Both the position numbers and the translations under genes were made by a program. 64,000 nt of DNA, from assembly GCF_029319185.1 (NCBI RefSeq), contig NZ_CP119754.1:248001-312000 (forward strand), read 5' to 3'. Of the stretch, positions 59,017 through 64,000 are shown piece after piece. This DNA comes from Superficieibacter sp. HKU1 (GTDB lineage Bacteria; Pseudomonadota; Gammaproteobacteria; Enterobacterales; Enterobacteriaceae). How positions within the stretch are numbered: position 1 is the first letter of the stretch; every line of letters starts with the position of its first letter. The notes beneath the pieces are model-generated. The model ran no database searches. It worked only from the letters and a program-made list of their open reading frames with translations, and was not told where the DNA came from.

Positions 59017-59766
59017 GTGCAAATCTGCTTGATTGACGAAACAGGCACCGGAGACGGTGCCTTATCTGTTCTTGCGGCCCGCTGGGGGCTGGAACAGGAC
59101 GATAATAATCTGATGGCGCTGGTGCTGACGCCAGAACATCTGGAACTGCGTAAGCGGGATGAGCCGAAGCTTGGCGGCATCTTCGTCGATTTTGTCGGCG
59201 GGGCGATGGCGCACCGGCGAAAATTCGGCGGTGGTCGTGGTGAGGCGGTGGCGAAAGCGGTCGGCATTAAGGGCGATTATCTGCCGGATGTAGTCGATGC
59301 TACGGCGGGACTGGGGCGCGATGCCTTTGTGCTGGCCTCGGTAGGGTGTCGGGTGCGGATGCTGGAACGTAATCCGGTGGTCGCGGCGCTGCTGGACGAC
59401 GGCCTGACGCGTGGCTATGCCGATGCCGAAATCGGCGGCTGGTTACAGGAACGCCTGCAGCTGATCCATGCTTCCAGCCTGACCGGGCTGGCGGAGATCA
59501 CCCCGCGTCCGCAGGTGGTGTACCTCGATCCGATGTTTCCGCATAAGCAGAAAAGCGCGCTGGTGAAAAAGGAAATGCGGGTATTTCAGTCGCTGGTGGG
59601 GCCAGATTTAGACGCCGATGGCCTGCTGGAGCCTGCGCGTCAGCTGGCGAGCAAGCGCGTGGTGGTTAAACGCCCGGATTATGCGCCACCGCTGGGCAAT
59701 GTCGCCACCCTGAATGCGATTGTGACCAAAGGGCACCGGTTTGATATTTATGCGGGGACGGCGTAG
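59017..59766 (+). CDS. rsmJ: 16S rRNA m2G1516 methyltransferase RsmJ
   Basis: A 249-residue SAM methyltransferase (E. coli YhiQ/RsmJ 250) that methylates N2 of G1516 in 16S rRNA. Motifs are VVDATAGLGRDAFVLAS (SAM motif I), RMLERNPVVAALL and YLDPMFPHKQKSA (catalytic). The start is GTG at 59017, 6 bp after the prlC stop, giving MQICLIDETGTGDG, matching the E. coli N-terminus. Translation is probably coupled to prlC. Confidence 0.94.
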   Translation: MQICLIDETGTGDGALSVLAARWGLEQDDNNLMALVLTPEHLELRKRDEPKLGGIFVDFVGGAMAHRRKFGGGRGEAVAKAVGIKGDYLPDVVDATAGLGRDAFVLASVGCRVRMLERNPVVAALLDDGLTRGYADAEIGGWLQERLQLIHASSLTGLAEITPRPQVVYLDPMFPHKQKSALVKKEMRVFQSLVGPDLDADGLLEPARQLASKRVVVKRPDYAPPLGNVATLNAIVTKGHRFDIYAGTA

Positions 59767-59851
59767 CGCGGTAAGCCGGCGCATTGTCGCAAGTTGTCGC
59801 GTTGCCGTAATATGCGTCCGGTTTGGTGCCTGATTTCTGGTTTTGCTTGTT

Positions 59852-59882
59852 GTAGGCCCGGTAAGCGCAGCGCCACCGGGCA
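59852..59882. repeat. Single REP unit after rsmJ
   Basis: One well-kept 31-bp REP unit in the 153-bp gap between convergent rsmJ and the flavoprotein gene. Confidence 0.85.
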
Positions 59883-59919
59883 GAATTCCACCGTCCTGTA
59901 CGTCAGGCGGAAAACCGTT

Positions 59920-61122
59920 CTACACAAACGGCGCTAACGGATCGGCAATCTTAAACGCCGTCGCTTTTTCCGCCTTCGGCGGGTAAATCAACTCGCTGGT
60001 GATTGAAAGCTTCAGCTTTTTAGCATCGGCTCGCGTCAGTTTCACCTGCTGATCCCATCCCTCGGTATACACCGCGCCCCAGGCCCCCAGATCCAGGCAG
60101 GTTACGTAATTTTCCTGACGATAAGGTAGTGGCTCGACCGCAAGCAGGCTGGCGGCGGCGTTATTCCCGGCAAACTTGCCGAGTTGAATGGCGTGCTGAC
60201 AGGTCATCAGCGCATGGTTGCCCTTATCGTCGGTTGCGGCATACGCCACATCGCCGGTGGCATAAACATCGTCATGCCCTTCGACCTGAAGGGCATGATT
60301 TACGTGCAGGCGTCCCTGAGCATCTCGCGGTGCGGCGATCTGCGCGGTGAGCGCATTGGCCTGCACGCCGACGGTCCAGATCACCGTTTTAGACGCGATT
60401 TTCTGCCCGTCTTTTAAGGTCACGCCGTCAGCATCAATATGCTCAACTTCTGCGTTAACCATCCATTCAACGCCCAGTTCTTCGGACGCCTGCATAACCA
60501 CGTCGCGCAGCGCCTGGCTGTAGCGCGCACCAGCCATCGGACCTCGTTCAACTACGACTACTCTGGTCTTAGCTTCCTCGCCGAGCAACTTACGCAAACG
60601 GGCCGGTAGTTCCATCGCCATCTCAATGCCGGTAAAGCCGCCGCCGCAGACGACAACGGTATTACGCGCCGGGCTGTCCTCACACTGCGCCAGTCCGTTA
60701 AGGTGCTGTTCCAGAACAGCAGCGCTTTCAATCTGATCCAAATCGAAGGCATGCCGATCAACGCCCGCGACAAAGGAACGATCGAGGTGGCTACCGGTCG
60801 CCAGGATCAGCCGATCATAATGGACACATTGTGTTTCACTGGCCGCGTTACTAAAAATAACCTGTTTATTTTCAACAACAATTCTCGATACCACGCCCTG
60901 AATAAACTTCACGCCGGTAACATCAAACAGTGGCTGGAGCGGTGCCGTAAGCCCTTCAACCTGCGTTTCGTAAAAGCGCGGACGCACGCGCAGTTCCGGT
61001 TGCGGTGCAATCACCGTTACGTCGATATCTTTTTGCTGATGAAGGTCAATAAGGCGGGCGGCACTAAGGGCTGACCACATACCGGAAAAACCTGCGCCGA
61101 GGATAACAATGTGTTTACGCAT
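59920..61122 (-). CDS. FAD/NAD(P)-dependent oxidoreductase, NDH-2-like
   Basis: A 400-residue two-dinucleotide-fold flavoprotein. The FAD motif is VILGAGFSGMWSALSA near the N-terminus, the second Rossmann motif VVCGGGFTGIEMAMEL, and the C-terminal FAD signature VYATGDVA. The overall pattern is that of type II NADH dehydrogenases (FAD-dependent pyridine nucleotide-disulphide oxidoreductases without the redox Cys pair). The electron acceptor is unknown. A longer frame from 61266 would run across the inverted repeat at 61153-61183; the ATG at 61122 gives MRKHIVILGAGFSG. Divergent from an Rrf2 regulator. Confidence 0.85.
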   Translation of the reverse strand: MRKHIVILGAGFSGMWSALSAARLIDLHQQKDIDVTVIAPQPELRVRPRFYETQVEGLTAPLQPLFDVTGVKFIQGVVSRIVVENKQVIFSNAASETQCVHYDRLILATGSHLDRSFVAGVDRHAFDLDQIESAAVLEQHLNGLAQCEDSPARNTVVVCGGGFTGIEMAMELPARLRKLLGEEAKTRVVVVERGPMAGARYSQALRDVVMQASEELGVEWMVNAEVEHIDADGVTLKDGQKIASKTVIWTVGVQANALTAQIAAPRDAQGRLHVNHALQVEGHDDVYATGDVAYAATDDKGNHALMTCQHAIQLGKFAGNNAAASLLAVEPLPYRQENYVTCLDLGAWGAVYTEGWDQQVKLTRADAKKLKLSITSELIYPPKAEKATAFKIADPLAPFV

Positions 61123-61152
61123 TTCTTTTTTACTTAACCGTGAATGAGGAAT

Positions 61153-61183
61153 CTTAACTCGGATTTTATTTATCCTAGTTAAG
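61153..61183. promoter_or_regulatory. Inverted-repeat operator between the flavoprotein and Rrf2 genes
   Basis: Arms CTTAACTCGGAT (61153-61164) and ATCCTAGTTAAG (61172-61183) match as an inverted repeat at 11 of 12 positions around a 7-bp AT spacer. It lies 31 bp upstream of the flavoprotein start, in its probable promoter. The likely binder is the divergent Rrf2 protein. Confidence 0.6.
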
Positions 61184-61354
61184 GATCGCAAGCGCAGAAA
61201 ATGATTTTTATGATAAATTGCGAGGTTATTGAAATAAGCTGTTGATAATAATAGTTTAAAAAACAAAGAGTACTTTCCTTTATGCTGGGTTCTATAGCGC
61301 GATAAACAGGAAAACGGTACACTAACTAAGAGAATTTTTAGCTGAGAATAAAGA

Positions 61355-61858
61355 ATGGCATTTTACAGTTCAGGCGTTGAATACGGGATCCACAGCCTGA
61401 TGTGCATGGTGGACAGCAAAGGAGATGCGCGCGAAATGAGCGTCCGCGAAATTGCTGCGCTGCAAAGCGTCCCTTATGACTATCTGGCAAAAATCTTTAC
61501 CCGGCTTTCAAAGGCCGGGCTGGTGAGCAGCACCGAAGGTAAAGGTGGCGGTTTTAAACTGGCGAAGCCGGCAGAACATATTACGGTGCTGGACGTGGTC
61601 ACGGCTATTGACGGTGACAAGTCAATTTTTGAGTGCCGCGAAATCCGTCAGCGGCTGGCGGTTTTCGATGAGCAGGCTCCTGCCTGGGCCTGCGAAGGGA
61701 TCTGCGGCGTACGGTCGGTCATGGATATGGCGCAGCAGCGCATGGAAGAGGCGCTGTCTCAACATACGATCCTCGATCTCACGCGGAAAATGTACCGTAA
61801 AGCGCCGGATGAATTTGTTATTGAAGTCCAGGAGTGGATCGCCGCCAGAAAAGGGTAA
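61355..61858 (+). CDS. Rrf2-family transcriptional regulator
   Basis: A 167-residue Rrf2 regulator. The N-terminal winged helix is YGIHSLMCMVD...MSVREIAALQSVPYDYLAKIFTRLSKAGLVSSTEGKGGGFKLA. The segment after it carries three Cys: Cys94, Cys113 and Cys117 (ECREIRQRL...WACEGICG). IscR and NsrR bind Fe-S clusters through three Cys in this region, though with different spacing, so redox or NO sensing is plausible but not shown. It is divergent from the flavoprotein gene, its probable target. Confidence 0.85.
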   Translation: MAFYSSGVEYGIHSLMCMVDSKGDAREMSVREIAALQSVPYDYLAKIFTRLSKAGLVSSTEGKGGGFKLAKPAEHITVLDVVTAIDGDKSIFECREIRQRLAVFDEQAPAWACEGICGVRSVMDMAQQRMEEALSQHTILDLTRKMYRKAPDEFVIEVQEWIAARKG

Positions 61859-61915
61859 CGCCTCCCGCGTATCCTGCCGTTAACCCATTGAATTTTAATC
61901 TCGTACAGAATTGTT

Positions 61916-61931
61916 TTCGATCGCGATCACA
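61916..61931. promoter_or_regulatory. CRP-like site upstream of the sugar-phosphate operon
   Basis: TTCGA-N6-TCACA against the CRP consensus TGTGA-N6-TCACA: one perfect and one 3/5 half-site. If the -10 is TATTAT (61975-61980), its centre is near -63, close to the class I position. Confidence 0.45.
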
Positions 61932-61954
61932 GTTCACTTCGGGCTGCATATTAT

Positions 61955-62001
61955 ATGCATTATTTTGCGCGTAATATTATAAAACACGCAAAATAATGCA
62001 T
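61955..62001. promoter_or_regulatory. Perfect 15-bp inverted repeat (operator) before the epimerase gene
   Basis: ATGCATTATTTTGCG (61955-61969) and CGCAAAATAATGCAT (61987-62001) are perfect inverted copies, 17 bp apart. The centre-to-centre distance is 32 bp, about three helical turns. The pair brackets a likely -10 (TATTAT, 61975-61980) and ends 28 bp before the ATG. An interrupted palindrome GCATAT-T-ATATGC (61946-61958) touches its left side. It is very probably a repressor site. Confidence 0.7.
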
Positions 62002-62029
62002 TTTGTAATAATGCTAAGGATTGAATGAA

Positions 62030-62749
62030 ATGGCGTTTAAATCGGTCATTTTATCGCCCTCTCTGATGTGTGCTGATTTACTTAACCTAAGTCATGCCGT
62101 CAGGGAGCTCGAAGAGGCGGGTGTCGATGCATTGCATATCGACCTTATCGACAGCGCTTTTAGTCCCAGCATGCCGCTGGGGCTGGAGACAATTAAACAG
62201 CTACGTAAAAAGACCCGTCTGGATTTCGATATCCATATTATGTCTGTCAATAATGAGTGGTTTATCAAACAGGTACTGGATATCGGCGTACAACGTATTG
62301 CCTTCCATTATGAGACGTCGCTACATCCCGACAGGCTGGTTAACCTAATCAAGAAAGAGAACGTTGAGGCGGGCATCGCACTTAATCCGGCTACCAGTCT
62401 GACGACGCTCGACTATCTTCTGCCTTCGCTGGATTACGCATTATTGATGCTCATCAATCCGGGCTTTGCCGGAGATAAAAGCGAGCAGCAGGTGCCCTAC
62501 GCGGAGGAGAAAATCCGGCAACTTCGTGCAAAAATTTCAGCAGCCGGAGCTGATACTGCGATTCAGGTTGATGGCCGCGTTTCATTTGCCACTATTCCGG
62601 GGCTGATTGCTGCCGGTGCCACCAATCTGGTGCTCGGCAGTACGGGACTGTTTGTTGCCGGACAAACGCTTCAAGAGAACAAACGCACGCTCGATCGGAC
62701 GGTGACAGAAGGTCTGGGACGAATAGAAGGTCAGGGAGTGAACGCATGA
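62030..62749 (+). CDS. Ribulose/hexulose-phosphate 3-epimerase family protein (AlsE/Rpe-like)
   Basis: A 239-residue TIM barrel of the ribulose-phosphate 3-epimerase family. SPSLMCADLL at the N-terminus is shared with E. coli AlsE (allulose-6-phosphate 3-epimerase). The metal and acid-base residues line up with Rpe: His36 and Asp38 (HIDLID), His69 (DIHIM) and Asp181 (VDGR). NPGFAGDKSEQQ is the phosphate/flap loop. The frame opens with TTG at 62021, but AAGGA (62016-62020) directs to the ATG at 62030. Its substrate is probably a ketohexose or ketopentose phosphate. It overlaps the next gene by 4 bp (ATGA). Confidence 0.82.
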   Translation: MAFKSVILSPSLMCADLLNLSHAVRELEEAGVDALHIDLIDSAFSPSMPLGLETIKQLRKKTRLDFDIHIMSVNNEWFIKQVLDIGVQRIAFHYETSLHPDRLVNLIKKENVEAGIALNPATSLTTLDYLLPSLDYALLMLINPGFAGDKSEQQVPYAEEKIRQLRAKISAAGADTAIQVDGRVSFATIPGLIAAGATNLVLGSTGLFVAGQTLQENKRTLDRTVTEGLGRIEGQGVNA

Positions 62750-63303
62750 ATTATCAGCTCAATAAAAGCCATGTCATTAATGAACTTAACGCTACTCTCG
62801 ACAACGTCTCTTCACAGAGCGTCGGGCAACTGCTGGAGATGATTGAATCCGCAGATCGGGTCTTTTTTGTCGGCGTTGGCCGGGTGCTGCTCTCCTTGCA
62901 GGCGATAGCCAAGCGCCTGGCGCATCTGGGCATCCAGACCTGCATTGTCGGGCAAATAACGGAACCAGCGATTACCGCCAACGATCTGCTTATTGTCGGC
63001 TCCGGTAGCGGTGAAAGCATGTTCCCGTTAGGGATTGCGCGAAAAGCGAAAACCTTTCATGCCAAAGTTGCGCATATTGGCGCTAACCCGCAAAGCAGCA
63101 TGAAGGAGGTCAGCGATTTGTTTATTCGCATTCCGGTAAAAACCAAACTCAACCTGCCTTCGGAAACGCCCTCCATTCAGCCAATGACCTCGCTTTTTGA
63201 ACAAGCTTTGCTTTTGCTGGGCGACATCCTCGCGCTCCTGCTGATCGAAAAGCGACAAATCAATATGGATGCGCTTTGGCAGTTTCACGCCAATCTTGAA
63301 TAA
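62746..63303 (+). CDS. SIS-domain 6-phospho-3-hexuloisomerase-like protein
   Basis: A 185-residue SIS-domain protein with the 6-phospho-3-hexuloisomerase (PHI/HxlB) pattern: FFVGVGRVLLSLQAIAKRLAHLG, VGQITEPAI, DLLIVGSGSGES, PSIQPMTSLFEQALLLLGD. PHI isomerises 3-hexulose-6-phosphate to fructose-6-phosphate. No hexulose-phosphate synthase is visible in the window; the partner is the upstream epimerase, with which it overlaps by 4 bp. The combination suggests feeding an unusual ketose phosphate into fructose-6-phosphate. Confidence 0.82.
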   Translation: MNYQLNKSHVINELNATLDNVSSQSVGQLLEMIESADRVFFVGVGRVLLSLQAIAKRLAHLGIQTCIVGQITEPAITANDLLIVGSGSGESMFPLGIARKAKTFHAKVAHIGANPQSSMKEVSDLFIRIPVKTKLNLPSETPSIQPMTSLFEQALLLLGDILALLLIEKRQINMDALWQFHANLE

Positions 63304-63385
63304 GGTTCGCGTTTCGGTGCTTCTCTTTACGCCATTGTGCTCAAACTGCACGATGGCGCATTTTCTTTATTTGTAAGGAATAAAA

Positions 63386-64000
63386 ATGGCGATAACCGTT
63401 ATTTTTGATATGGATGGCGTACTTATCGACTCTGAGCCAGTATGGCGAGACGTCGAAAAAAAATTCTATTTACAGCATCACGGACTGACGCTGGTCGACG
63501 ATGATTTTGATGCTTTCACCGGAATGCCGGTAATGGTGTTTTTGCGTAAACTGCACGAGAGACACCGGCTACCCGCGCACGATCTTTCCCTCGTTCACGA
63601 TGTTATCGTCGGGCAGGTAGCGGAAAAAATACGCCAGCAGCCCCGGCCTGTGCCTGGCATCTTTGATCTCCTGGATGCGCTACGCCTGCGTAATATCCTC
63701 ATGTCGGTAGCCTCCTCTTCACCGCTGCGTCAGATCGATAACGTTCTTGATACGCTCAATATTCGCCATTACTTCCAGGCCGCCATTTCGGCGGAGACGC
63801 TGGCACACGGTAAGCCGCATCCGGAAATCTTCCTTAATGCGGCGGCCATGATGGATGCCGATCCGCAAAATTGTCTGGTGATTGAGGATTCGCTTAACGG
63901 GCTGATTGCCGCTAAAGCTGCCGGAATGCGTGCGCTGGCGTTGCCGGCACCGCATCAGCGTCACGATCCCCGTTTTACGCTAGCAGACCAGATTATCGAT
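63386..64000 (+). CDS. HAD-family sugar phosphatase, HxpB/YniC-like (runs off the window)
   Basis: A partial gene, 205 codons seen. It starts ATG at 63386 after AAGGAA. The HAD motif I is VIFDMDGVLIDSEP (nucleophile and acid Asp), motif II is SVASSSP, motif III Lys is in HGKPHPEIF, and motif IV is VIEDSLNGLIAAKAAGM. The terminal DPRFTLAD and overall pattern resemble E. coli HxpB (YniC, 222 residues), a hexitol/2-deoxyglucose-6-phosphate phosphatase, so only about 15-20 residues should be missing. Third gene of the epimerase operon, 82 bp after the SIS gene. Confidence 0.85.
   Translation, partial: MAITVIFDMDGVLIDSEPVWRDVEKKFYLQHHGLTLVDDDFDAFTGMPVMVFLRKLHERHRLPAHDLSLVHDVIVGQVAEKIRQQPRPVPGIFDLLDALRLRNILMSVASSSPLRQIDNVLDTLNIRHYFQAAISAETLAHGKPHPEIFLNAAAMMDADPQNCLVIEDSLNGLIAAKAAGMRALALPAPHQRHDPRFTLADQIID

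Noticed and set aside
57601..59022. Minus-strand open frame of 473 codons across prlC
   Set aside because: It is antisense to prlC with no recognisable domain or ribosome site; same cause as above.
61123..61266. N-terminal extension of the NDH-2-like flavoprotein
   Set aside because: It would code through the inverted-repeat operator and promoter; the dinucleotide-fold motif expected at the N-terminus begins right after 61122.

Overview
The window is a chromosomal segment of an enteric gammaproteobacterium (Enterobacteriaceae). Most genes are close homologues of E. coli/Salmonella genes and keep the E. coli order from yiaG to rsmJ (yiaG-yiaF-ghrB ... yiaD-bisC-yiaC-tag-yhjY-yhjX-eptB-proK-dppABCDF-[bcs]-pdeK-dctA-yhjJ-kdgK-pdeH-yhjG-yhjE-yhjD-yhjC-yhjB-treF-gor-rlmJ-prlC-rsmJ). 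The accessory content differs from E. coli and resembles the Enterobacter/Leclercia/Lelliottia/Kosakonia group. There is a 2-ketogluconate (kgu) operon next to ghrB, a bcsD-containing bcsOQABCDZ cellulose locus in place of yhjV and bcsEFG/RQABZC, and no gad/ars island between treF and gor. The species cannot be fixed from this window alone.

Region 1 (1-11.9 kb): yiaG, the lipoprotein gene yiaF, then on the minus strand a LacI-type regulator, kguE, a PfkB kinase (kguK), an MFS transporter (kguT) and ghrB. Together these form a complete route for 2-ketogluconate uptake, phosphorylation and reduction. A 14-bp palindrome very close to the known Pseudomonas PtxS operator lies in front of kguE. Then come yiaD, bisC (TTG start), yiaC/tag (overlapping) and yhjY.

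Region 2 (11.9-22.6 kb): the pyruvate transporter gene yhjX, preceded by three direct repeats of the YpdB type at a 21-bp period; eptB (lipid A/Kdo phosphoethanolamine transferase); tRNA-Pro(CGG) with a stable-RNA promoter and terminator; and the dppABCDF dipeptide ABC transporter, followed by a cluster of REP (BIME) elements.

Region 3 (22.6-43.9 kb): cellulose synthesis and c-di-GMP. BcsO, BcsQ, BcsA (GT2 plus an intact PilZ domain), BcsB, BcsC, BcsD and BcsZ form one tightly overlapping operon. Next come an HmsP-like EAL protein (pdeK), dctA, a degenerate M16 peptidase homologue (yhjJ), kdgK, the EAL phosphodiesterase gene pdeH (with an almost perfect FliA/sigma-28 promoter) and the AsmA-like gene yhjG. 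A c-di-GMP-activated synthase and two phosphodiesterase-type proteins therefore lie within 20 kb.

Region 4 (44-59.8 kb): yhjE, yhjD and yhjC; an SDR gene divergent from yhjC; yhjB; then two accessory genes facing away from each other. One is a T4/P22-type lysozyme homologue whose catalytic Glu and Thr are replaced by Gln and Val. The other is a membrane-anchored protein resembling the STY4199/HEPN family. These are followed by treF, gor, rlmJ, a small unknown membrane protein, and prlC-rsmJ behind a sigma-32-type promoter.

Region 5 (59.8-64 kb): a divergent pair of an NDH-2-like flavoprotein and an Rrf2 regulator around a 31-bp inverted repeat, then the start of a sugar-phosphate operon. That operon has a pentulose/hexulose-phosphate 3-epimerase, a 6-phospho-3-hexuloisomerase-like SIS protein and a HAD phosphatase that runs off the window. 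A CRP-like site and a perfect 15-bp inverted repeat lie upstream.

The best candidates for something undescribed are the dead-lysozyme/HEPN-membrane-protein pair (49.6-51.9 kb) and the epimerase/hexuloisomerase/HAD operon with its large dyad (61.9-64 kb). All family names come from recognising sequence; no search was run.
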